NCBI GenBank assembly: GCA_023411775.1
Contig: JAEYOL010000331.1
Coordinates: 1 to 32,067 of the forward strand
Direction: 5' to 3'
Length of the DNA stretch: 32,067 nt
Source of the DNA: Bacteroidota bacterium
Lineage (GTDB): Bacteria; Bacteroidota; Bacteroidia; Chitinophagales; Chitinophagaceae
Position 1 is the first letter of the stretch, and each line of letters starts with the position of its first letter. Positions 8,159-15,421 of the stretch are shown one piece after another. Position numbers and translations under genes: made by a program. The notes under the pieces are model-generated. The model was not told where the DNA came from, searched no databases, and saw only the letters and a program-made list of their open reading frames with translations.

Positions 8159-10396
8159 CTAATTGATCGCGTCGATAAGCTTCTTTTCACCTACGATCCA
8201 CACCACATCACCCTCCTCAAATACCATGGTAGACTCTGGATTCAGTATCCGCTGTCCACCCCTTTCAATACCTACTACCAGGCCGTTTGTGCTTGTACGA
8301 ATGCCTGATTCCCTTATTGACTTATTTATAAAAGTTGAATCGTGCTCAATGGTAAACTTATCCAGCTCCACCTGCGCATCTTTCTGGCTTTCCACCAGCT
8401 TTTTGTCGGGCCTGAGTATGGCATTCATCTTTTTTTCCTGCTGGTCGGTGCAGATGATAAACAATTTATCGCCGGGATAGATGCGATCATATTTTTGAGG
8501 GGTAGTAATGGTCAATAGTCCCCGTTTGATCATGGCCACGTTTACGCCGATCAGTTCCCTCCAGCGAAGTTCTTCCAGGGTCTTCCCAATAATACTAACC
8601 TCTGGATCCACTTCAAATGTTGTCATATGTGCATCCCATGGCGCGAGGGCCACATTGCGTTTGCTGGCCTGTTGTTCCAGCAACCTGATCTCTTCCTGTA
8701 GTTCCCTGTCATTGAGATTGGCGATAAAGCGGCTTTCAAGCTGATCATATAATGCCTGGATCTTTTTCCTGAAGGCAAAGAAAAGCGTGATCATCACGAT
8801 GGCTGCATAGAATGCTATGGTGAGGGAGAAAAACCTACTTAGTAGAAATATAATGGAAAACAAAGCCAGGGAGAGCTTTACTCCTCGCATCAGCAGTATC
8901 GGGCCGCGGTACTGTTGCTGCGCATAGATCTTTACAAACGATTCATTACGTTCATTTCTCACCACCAGGCCCCAAAGGAATGGCGCCATAAATAATAAGG
9001 TAAGCACCGCAGCGGTGATACCGCCAAAAGCGTAATCTGTATTAGCTGCCACCCAGGGTTTTACATAATTTGATGACAGGAAAACGATGGCACCTACCAG
9101 TACCGAGAACAACACAACATTGATCAGGTAAGATTTCAATACCTGCTGGAAATCGCTGGCAGCTGTAATGGTAGTGGCTTCTGAACTATAGCGGTTAAGC
9201 GATTTTCTCCATTTCTCAGGCAGGCGTTTGTCCAGCCATTCATAAAATGGCGCGCCAGCTTTTATCAGGTATGGCGTTGTGAATGTGGTAATACCCGATA
9301 CGGCAACGATGATCGGGTAAAGGAAATTGCTGGTGGCACCCAGGGTAACACCGAGTGCTGCTATGATAAAGGAGAACTCACCTATCTGTGCCAGGCTCAT
9401 CCCCGTTTGTAATGACACTTTTAGGGAATTACCCGAGATATAAGCGCCTAGACCCGTAGTGAGAATTTTGCCAATGATGCAAATAACGGTGATCAGGAGA
9501 ATGGGTAGAATATAATCTCCCAGTGACCTCAGATCGATCAACATTCCCACGGATACAAAGAAGATGGCACCAAAAAGGTCTTTTACGGGCTTTACCAGGT
9601 GTTCGATCCGCTCAGCTTTGGTAGTTTCAGCGAGCAGTGACCCCATCACGAAGGCTCCCAGGGCAGGTGAAAAACCAACTTTGGCAGCCAGGTAAACCAT
9701 CAACAGGCACATCGAGATGGATACGATAAGCAATGTCTCATCCGACATCAGGTTACGTGCCTTCTTCAATATCGTCGGTATGAAAAATATCCCGGCTACA
9801 AACCAAAGGATGAGGAAGAAAATAAGTTTTAATACTGAAAGCAGCATCTCCGAACCGACAAACTGCTGGCTAACGGAAAGAGTGGTGAGCAAAACCAGTA
9901 TCGCGATCGTGATCAGATCCTCCACGATCAGGATACCAAAGACAAGTGTGGCAAATTTTTTCTTTTTCAGTCCAAGTTCCTCAACCGCTTTGATGATAAT
10001 GGTTGTGGATGACACCGCCAGCGCGGCACCCAGGTAGATACTATCCATGGTAGACCAGCCCAAAAGTTTGCCGCAGGCGTAACCCAGGGCCGACATTCCG
10101 ATAGCTTCCACGAAGGCCGATACCGACGCCGATCCACCCACCTGTGCAAGCTTCCTAAAGCTGAACTCAAGACCCAGGCTAAACAAAAGGAAAATAACGC
10201 CGATCTCAGCCCAAACGGTAACATTGTCGGTCTCCACAATAGATGGTAGCCATGTAAAATTGGGGCTTACCAGTATACCCGCAATAATGTATCCCAGCAC
10301 CAGAGGTTGACGCAGCATTTTAAACACCAGCGTCATAATCGCTGCTGAGCCCAATATCAAAGCCAAATCAGTTATCAGGTTGGGTAAATGATTCAT
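8159..10396 (-). CDS. Kef/CPA2-type monovalent cation:proton antiporter with tandem TrkA_C domains
   Basis: This is a 745-aa inner-membrane antiporter, probably K+(Na+)/H+ exchange. Residues 1 to ~390 are a multi-helix CPA2 exchanger domain (LRQPLVLGYIIAGILVSPN, VSSTTIIIKAVEELG, FGILIVEDL, LGAFVMGSLLAET). A linker with about four extra membrane helices follows (about 415-555), then a short charged helix. Two TrkA_C/RCK_C ligand-binding domains complete it (about 590-665 and 675-745). There is no GxGxxG RCK_N (NAD-binding) domain, unlike KefB/KefC. The TrkA_C pair may bind a nucleotide or another effector. It is last in a minus-strand run after a small secreted-protein gene. The ion and regulator are inferred from family only. 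Confidence 0.9.
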   Translation of the reverse strand: MNHLPNLITDLALILGSAAIMTLVFKMLRQPLVLGYIIAGILVSPNFTWLPSIVETDNVTVWAEIGVIFLLFSLGLEFSFRKLAQVGGSASVSAFVEAIGMSALGYACGKLLGWSTMDSIYLGAALAVSSTTIIIKAVEELGLKKKKFATLVFGILIVEDLITIAILVLLTTLSVSQQFVGSEMLLSVLKLIFFLILWFVAGIFFIPTILKKARNLMSDETLLIVSISMCLLMVYLAAKVGFSPALGAFVMGSLLAETTKAERIEHLVKPVKDLFGAIFFVSVGMLIDLRSLGDYILPILLITVICIIGKILTTGLGAYISGNSLKVSLQTGMSLAQIGEFSFIIAALGVTLGATSNFLYPIIVAVSGITTFTTPYLIKAGAPFYEWLDKRLPEKWRKSLNRYSSEATTITAASDFQQVLKSYLINVVLFSVLVGAIVFLSSNYVKPWVAANTDYAFGGITAAVLTLLFMAPFLWGLVVRNERNESFVKIYAQQQYRGPILLMRGVKLSLALFSIIFLLSRFFSLTIAFYAAIVMITLFFAFRKKIQALYDQLESRFIANLNDRELQEEIRLLEQQASKRNVALAPWDAHMTTFEVDPEVSIIGKTLEELRWRELIGVNVAMIKRGLLTITTPQKYDRIYPGDKLFIICTDQQEKKMNAILRPDKKLVESQKDAQVELDKFTIEHDSTFINKSIRESGIRTSTNGLVVGIERGGQRILNPESTMVFEEGDVVWIVGEKKLIDAIN

Positions 10397-10490
10397 GAAT
10401 CTTTAGTTGATCGTAAAAATTAAAGCCTGTTGTTACGGAATAGTAGTAAAGTGTACTGATGATGCCGGGTGTTCGTCGAATATCTGTCTT

Positions 10491-10838
10491 CTACCAGAAA
10501 TAATGGGACGGAAACAGGTGCAGCAGGTAGTCATACATCAACATCTCCATTTCAGCTGCAACCAGACTTATCCCGTGGTTACGATAGCAGGCAACCGTGA
10601 TTGCATTTTCTCTTGTGGCCGGAAAAGCCGAGATTGAAAGCAGCGTCCTTATACGAAGGCTAAACACAATGGAGTCGTCACGCTGCTTCTTATTCTCCAG
10701 ACCAAATACAAAACCTTTTTTTAGTTTCAATCCCGGGGTGGAGACCGTTGGATTTTTTTCAGTGGAACTGGCATGACCGGGATATGCGAGGCTCAGAAAA
10801 CCCAGAGCAAATGCATATATGATCAGCCATTTTTTCAT
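10491..10838 (-). CDS. Small secreted hypothetical protein
   Basis: This encodes 115 aa of unrecognised family. The ATG at 10838 gives a convincing signal peptide (MKKWLIIYAFALGFLSLAYPGHAS), which supports both the start and the coding nature; an earlier GTG would bury it. The mature part has a basic segment (LKLKKGFVFGLENKKQRDD) and an amphipathic, aromatic C-terminus ending FPSHYFW, with one Cys. It lies between alanine dehydrogenase and the antiporter gene on the same strand. No function is proposed. Confidence 0.55.
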   Translation of the reverse strand: MKKWLIIYAFALGFLSLAYPGHASSTEKNPTVSTPGLKLKKGFVFGLENKKQRDDSIVFSLRIRTLLSISAFPATRENAITVACYRNHGISLVAAEMEMLMYDYLLHLFPSHYFW

Positions 10839-10924
10839 ACTGACGAAGATAAGGAAAAAATGCAGGTTTGAGAGGGCGGAAGACGGATCTGCCACTTTAA
10901 AAAAAGCTGTTGCAAACGATGGGT

Positions 10925-12145
10925 TTATCGCTGGCTTGCAATGAGTAAATTGAGATCGGTGTACTTTAGATCAAAGCGCTCGCTCAGGTAAAAATTAGTG
11001 AGTGAACCTTTAAACATATAGATACCACTACGCAGGTGAATCTGGTGCCACACAAGCTTTTCAAAACCACCTTCCTCCCCGGCTTCCAATAGGAGCGGCA
11101 TCAGCACATTACTGATGGCTTGTGATGCTGTGCGGGCAAAACCAGATGGGATATTTGGAACACAATAATGTATCACCCCGTATTTCATAAAAATGGGATG
11201 CTCGTGTGATGTAATTTCGGAAGTTTCAAAACAGCCACCCCGATCGATGCTCACATCGATCACCACTGCGCCGGGTCGCATATTGCTTACCATTTCCTCT
11301 GTTACCACCATTGGCGTCCGCCCGGTTTGCGATCCCAACGCACCTACTGCTACCTCACAGGTTTTTAATTGCTTGGCCAGCATCCTGGGCTCGATAACTG
11401 AGGTCCAGAGCCGGTGACCGATATTGTTTTGAAGTCGTTTGAGTCGGTAGACGCTGTTGTCAAATACTTTTACAGAGGCTCCCAGGGCAAGCGCTGCCCT
11501 TGCCGCGTACTCACCCACGATACCCGCGCCAATGATAATGACTTTGGTAGGCGCGATACCGGATATGCCACCGAGCAACACCCCTTTACCGTGATTGGCC
11601 GAACCCAGGTATTGGGCAGCAATCAGCATCACAGCACTTCCGGCGATCTCGCTCATGCTGCGTACGATGGGATAAGAGTCGCTATCGTCTTTTAAATTTT
11701 CGAAAGAGATGGCGGTGATCTTTTTCTCCATCATCGACTCCAGAATTCCGGCTTTCAACACAGAAAGATGGATCGGGGAAATGATCACCTGGTTCATTTG
11801 CAAAAGAGGGAGGTCCTCTTCGATCACGGGTGCGCTTTTCACCAGGATAGGCGCACGGTATACTTCGGCTCTCTCATAAACGATCTTCGCGCCGGCTTCG
11901 CTATAGTCTTTGTCCCGGAAGTGCGAGGCATCGCCGGCATTGTGTTCAATCACTACCTGGTGACCGTTGCTGACCAACACACTTACCGCATCTGGCGTAA
12001 GTGCTACACGATTTTCCTGGAAAGCAAACTCCTTGGGTATGCCGATCATCATCCCTTCAGCATCTGGCTTGACGTCAAGCGTTTCTTCTAAAGTCTCGTA
12101 CTCGTAACTAAAGGATGAACTGATCCTTGGTTTTTGCTGGCTCAT
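10925..12145 (-). CDS. ald: Alanine dehydrogenase
   Basis: This NAD-dependent enzyme (406 aa) interconverts L-alanine with pyruvate plus ammonia in the cytoplasm. Catalytic and substrate residues are present: R46 in ENRVALTP, K103 in LVKSAPV, H126 in SPIHLS, and D301 in DVSIDRGGCFETS. The Rossmann motif GAGIVG is at 206-211, with the ribose-binding Asp at 229. About 32 residues precede the usual start (GMMIGIPKE); an extension with an EETLxVK segment is recalled as normal for Bacteroidota homologues. The tsaE gene lies 43 bases upstream on the same strand, so the two may be co-transcribed. Pyridine nucleotide transhydrogenase alpha is related but would be shorter and have a partner gene here, which is absent. 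Confidence 0.92.
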   Translation of the reverse strand: MSQQKPRISSSFSYEYETLEETLDVKPDAEGMMIGIPKEFAFQENRVALTPDAVSVLVSNGHQVVIEHNAGDASHFRDKDYSEAGAKIVYERAEVYRAPILVKSAPVIEEDLPLLQMNQVIISPIHLSVLKAGILESMMEKKITAISFENLKDDSDSYPIVRSMSEIAGSAVMLIAAQYLGSANHGKGVLLGGISGIAPTKVIIIGAGIVGEYAARAALALGASVKVFDNSVYRLKRLQNNIGHRLWTSVIEPRMLAKQLKTCEVAVGALGSQTGRTPMVVTEEMVSNMRPGAVVIDVSIDRGGCFETSEITSHEHPIFMKYGVIHYCVPNIPSGFARTASQAISNVLMPLLLEAGEEGGFEKLVWHQIHLRSGIYMFKGSLTNFYLSERFDLKYTDLNLLIASQR

Positions 12146-12188
12146 GAAGTTGGTTAACAGTAGTCTAACTGACTGCGGCCAAAATTAG

Positions 12189-12611
12189 TTAATTCCCGAT
12201 TATTCTGAGCTTTCGTTGTGACGATTCCAGGGTATCGATATATATGTGGATCGTATCTTCCGGGAAAATTCCCGGTGCGCGGTCGGGCCATTCTACGAAA
12301 CAGATATGATCACTGTACAAACAGTCTTCTACACCGGCTTGAATCGCCTCCTCCTCGTCCTTTAGCCGGTACATATCTATGTGAAATATTTTGCCAGCTT
12401 CGCCATTGCTGTAGATGTACTCGTTGATAATAGAAAAAGTTGGACTTCCCACTACATCCTTCACACCTTTCACATCACATAGCGCATGGATAAATGTTGT
12501 TTTCCCCGCGCCCATGTTGCCGTGAAATGCAAACACTTTGGCGTTCCCAACCGATTTCCAAAACATGGTTGCAGTTTCCGATATGTTTTCCAGAGAAAAA
12601 ACCAATTCCAT
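12189..12611 (-). CDS. tsaE: tRNA threonylcarbamoyladenosine biosynthesis ATPase TsaE
   Basis: TsaE (140 aa, usual length ~140-160) is the small ATPase that works with TsaB and TsaD to install t6A at position 37 of ANN-decoding tRNAs. The P-loop GNMGAGKTT is at 31-39, followed by VGSPTFSIINEY, the HIDMYRL motif and the C-terminal FVEWPDR motif, all typical. It precedes ald on the same strand and is divergent from the copper ATPase gene. tsaB and tsaD are not in the window. Confidence 0.95.
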   Translation of the reverse strand: MELVFSLENISETATMFWKSVGNAKVFAFHGNMGAGKTTFIHALCDVKGVKDVVGSPTFSIINEYIYSNGEAGKIFHIDMYRLKDEEEAIQAGVEDCLYSDHICFVEWPDRAPGIFPEDTIHIYIDTLESSQRKLRIIGN

Positions 12612-12687
12612 TTCACAAATTTATAAGAATAGCAACCCTGTTGCCAATATTCCTGCTTTGAAACTTCAGGCTGTTTGATTACGCTGG

Positions 12688-12695
12688 TAATTTTG
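12688..12695 (+). promoter_or_regulatory. -7 promoter box of the copper ATPase gene
   Basis: TAATTTTG matches the Bacteroidota -7 consensus TAnnTTTG exactly and lies 40 bases before the ATG at 12736. No good -33 TTTG is found at the expected spacing. No copper-responsive operator could be recognised. Confidence 0.45.
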
Positions 12696-12735
12696 CAACA
12701 AGATCAAAGGCCTATTGTTATAATATTAAGCAACT

Positions 12736-14856
12736 ATGGAAAAGATTCAATGGAAAGTAGATGGGATGGATTGTTCAAACTGCGCACTTACGATCCGGAA
12801 ATATTTAGAAAAACAGGGTATGCGCGATGTTCGTGTCAACTTCGCGACAGGGGATGTGAGCTTTGACAAAAGTGGCATCGTGGGCGATAAGCAATTGGCA
12901 GCGGGCATTAAGGACCTCGGCTACGAGATCATCAATGCACAGGCGCCGGTAAACAGTTCCAGGCGTCCGTTACTCGCCACTCACCTGCATCGTTTTCTCT
13001 TTTGCCTGCCTTTTACTGCGGTACTGATGCTGCATATGATACCTGGCCTCGATTTTCACTGGCTAATGAATCCCTGGCTGCAACTCACACTTTGTCTTCC
13101 GGTATTCATTGTGGGCATGGAATTTTTTGGCAAAAGTGCCTGGAAGAGTATTCGTAATGGCATACCCAATATGAACGTGCTGATCGCGATGGGTGCGCTG
13201 GCCTCTTTTATCTATAGTTTGTATGGCACCCTCACCGGGCAGGCTGCTGATTATATGTTCTATGAGACGACAGCCACCATCATTACCCTGGTATTCCTCG
13301 GAAACTATATGGAAGAAGCTTCTGTTCGTTCCACCCAAAAAGCGCTGAATAAACTGGCCAGCTCGCAAAAGGTAATGGCCAACATGATCGCCTATGACGA
13401 CCAACACCAGGAACAGATCTTCGAAGTTGAAAGTGAACAGCTCCGAAGCGGTGACCTTGTCCTGATTAAATCGGGCGAACAGGTACCGGCCGACTGTAAA
13501 ATACTTTGGGGTGAAGCGGAGGTAAACGAAGCTATCATTACAGGCGAAAGTATTCCTGTACATAAAGCAGGCAAGGATAAACTGATTGGCGGAAGTATAC
13601 TGGTAAATGGAACCATTAAGGCATATGTAACTGCAGCAGGCGAGGATACAGTTCTATCAGGTATCATCAAATTGGTTAAACAGGCGCAGGGTGAAAAAGC
13701 ACCTGTTCAGCAACTGGCAGACCGGATCAGCGCCATTTTTGTGCCCGTTGTGCTGGTGATCGCCGCAATCACGCTTATTATAAACTGGATCGTACTTCAG
13801 GATTTCACAAATTCACTAATGCGCAGTATTGCAGTACTTGTCATTGCCTGCCCATGCGCGATGGGTCTTGCTACACCGGCTGCCATCGCTGTTGGCCTCG
13901 GTCGCGGTGCAAGGAATGGCATCCTGTTTCGCAATGCGCGGAGCCTGGAACTTTTTAAAAATATCCAGCAGGTTGTGTTTGATAAAACCGGCACACTGAC
14001 AACGGGTGATTTTAAAATAAGTGACTGGCATTTGGAAAATAATAGTATAAGCGCTGACGAGTTTAGGATGATTATCTTCTCTCTTGAAAAATATTCAAAC
14101 CATCCCATCGCGAAAAGTATCAGCAAAGAATGGAAAACAAAAGATGAGATCCGTTGGAAATTCATTGAAGAAATTAAAGGCCTGGGCATGCAGGCACGGG
14201 ATAAAGAAGGTGATATCTATAAAGCCGGCTCTTACAAGATCGCCGAAAAGTATACCAGCGACAACAGTCATAATGTTTACCTGGTAAAAAACGACCAGTA
14301 CCTGGGATGGATCGATGTAAAGGACGAGATAAGACCAGAAGCCAGGCAGGTGGTTGACTATCTGCATTCGAAAAACATAAAGACTATCCTGCTGAGTGGA
14401 GACCGTTATGATAAAACTAAGGAGTTGGGCAGTAGTCTTGGGATCGATGAAGTAATTGCCGAACAAACTCCCGAACAAAAACTGGAAAAAATCGCTCAAC
14501 TTTCAGCTGCAGCCTCTACGGTGATGGTAGGGGATGGTATTAACGATGCGCCTGCCCTCGCCAAGGCAACCATCGGTGTATCGATGAGCGACGCTTCTCA
14601 AATTGCCATGCAAACCGCGCAGGTTGTATTGATGAACCATGGTTTAAAAAAATTACCCACCGCGTTGGGACTTGGCAGGCATACCTTCCTTACCATCAAA
14701 CAAAACCTGTTCTGGGCTTTTGCTTATAATATTATTGCCATCCCGGTAGCTGCACTTGGATTTTTGAAACCAGGTTTCGCCGCATTAGTCATGGGTTTAA
14801 GTGATGTGGTGCTGGCGATCAATTCGGGAAGATTGTTTGTAAAGAAGGTGTCGTGA
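12736..14856 (+). CDS. copA: Cu+-type heavy-metal P1B ATPase
   Basis: This is a 706-aa inner-membrane pump that exports Cu(I) (possibly Ag(I)). One N-terminal HMA domain carries MDCSNC (C13, C16). Further motifs are the actuator TGES (269-272), the transmembrane CPC (372-374), the phosphorylation motif DKTGT (D416), the nucleotide-binding HP (456-457) and GDGIND (599-604). The penultimate helix has Y664-N665 and the last has M686-G-L-S-D690. CPC plus YN plus M supports the Cu(I) class (P1B-1), although the residue equivalent to the usual second Ser of MxxSS is Asp690. The TGA stop lies inside a repeat copy (14851-14865). No copper regulator or chaperone gene is adjacent. Confidence 0.93.
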   Translation: MEKIQWKVDGMDCSNCALTIRKYLEKQGMRDVRVNFATGDVSFDKSGIVGDKQLAAGIKDLGYEIINAQAPVNSSRRPLLATHLHRFLFCLPFTAVLMLHMIPGLDFHWLMNPWLQLTLCLPVFIVGMEFFGKSAWKSIRNGIPNMNVLIAMGALASFIYSLYGTLTGQAADYMFYETTATIITLVFLGNYMEEASVRSTQKALNKLASSQKVMANMIAYDDQHQEQIFEVESEQLRSGDLVLIKSGEQVPADCKILWGEAEVNEAIITGESIPVHKAGKDKLIGGSILVNGTIKAYVTAAGEDTVLSGIIKLVKQAQGEKAPVQQLADRISAIFVPVVLVIAAITLIINWIVLQDFTNSLMRSIAVLVIACPCAMGLATPAAIAVGLGRGARNGILFRNARSLELFKNIQQVVFDKTGTLTTGDFKISDWHLENNSISADEFRMIIFSLEKYSNHPIAKSISKEWKTKDEIRWKFIEEIKGLGMQARDKEGDIYKAGSYKIAEKYTSDNSHNVYLVKNDQYLGWIDVKDEIRPEARQVVDYLHSKNIKTILLSGDRYDKTKELGSSLGIDEVIAEQTPEQKLEKIAQLSAAASTVMVGDGINDAPALAKATIGVSMSDASQIAMQTAQVVLMNHGLKKLPTALGLGRHTFLTIKQNLFWAFAYNIIAIPVAALGFLKPGFAALVMGLSDVVLAINSGRLFVKKVS

Positions 14857-14865
14857 GGCGTGAGT
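14851..14865. repeat. Inverted copy (two units) of the nCTCACG heptamer
   Basis: TCGTGAGGCGTGAGT contains two CGTGAGn units, the reverse complement of the recQ-start array. The last Ser codon and the TGA stop of the copper ATPase gene are part of it. An identical 15-mer lies at 15272-15286. Confidence 0.75.
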
Positions 14866-14894
14866 AGTTCACCGGAAACGGAAATCTGGAGAGG

Positions 14895-14920
14895 AAATTC
14901 ACGATTATTAACGTGATTTT
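14895..14920 (+). terminator. Possible terminator of the copper ATPase gene
   Basis: AAATTCACG at 14895-14903 pairs with CGTGATTTT at 14912-14920 (one mismatch) around an 8-base loop, 38 bases after the stop. The only U-tract is the four T at the end of the stem, so this is weak. Confidence 0.3.
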
Positions 14921-14968
14921 ACATTACAAATAGTGATAGATTTTAATAGCTTGGTGAAAACATATATT

Positions 14969-15284
14969 ATGTTCCTGGAATTATCTCACACAAAACTTGA
15001 TGTTTTTAAAGTTTCAAAAGCATTGGTACTTGATTGCTACAGGCAAACGAATTCGTTTCCGCCAGCTGAAAAATTTGGAATGACGTCTCAAATCAGGAGG
15101 GCAGCGCTATCTGAAAAGATTCTATGAAATCTTTCGCGGATCGTTGATAGAAGTTGATGCAGCATTGGATATTGCAGTCGATTTGGGTTATGCCACAAAG
15201 CAGGGTCTTGAAACGGCAGGCAGGTTAATGGTCCGCAGTTTCCAATTAATATCCAAGATGATCTCTTGTGATCGTGAGGCGTGA
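14969..15284 (+). pseudogene. Broken S23 / four-helix-bundle protein gene
   Basis: The first part (14969 to about 15110, starting MFLELSHTKLDVFKVSKALV and continuing to TSQIRRAALS) matches the N-terminal half of the 23S rRNA intervening-sequence (S23) four-helix-bundle family. The second part continues in a different frame from about 15114 (KRFYEIFRGSLIEVDAALDIAVDLGY to a TGA at 15282-15284). Roughly 15-20 residues that normally join them, including the family's NIAEG motif, are missing. An internal deletion with a net frameshift at about 15110-15117 explains this. The first frame stops at 15127. Identical 15-bp repeats lie before the gene and at its stop codon. The remainder of the 565-base gap between the copper ATPase and recQ genes holds no other gene. 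Confidence 0.75.
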
Positions 15285-15286
15285 GT
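15272..15286. repeat. Second inverted copy of the nCTCACG heptamer
   Basis: This 15-mer is identical to 14851-14865 and overlaps the stop codon of the S23 pseudogene, so the two copies bracket that gene as direct repeats. Relative to the recQ array they are inverted. Confidence 0.75.
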
Positions 15287-15421
15287 CGTAGGGCGGGAGA
15301 ATGCCGGTTTATAAAAATGGGTTCTATTGTTTACAAAATTTGTAATGCCTGATGCAATTGGTGTATAAATTGAAGTATGTTAGCTAACAAAACAATTTAT
15401 TGAAAGAAATTACTATTTCCA

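Noticed and set aside
10407..10637. 76-residue plus-strand open frame between the antiporter and alanine dehydrogenase genes
   Set aside because: It is antisense to the small secreted-protein gene, which has a convincing signal peptide; this frame has no supporting feature.
12616..12623. Minus-strand TAAATTTG resembling a -7 box before tsaE
   Set aside because: It is only about five bases before the ATG, so it would need a leaderless message; not listed as a feature.
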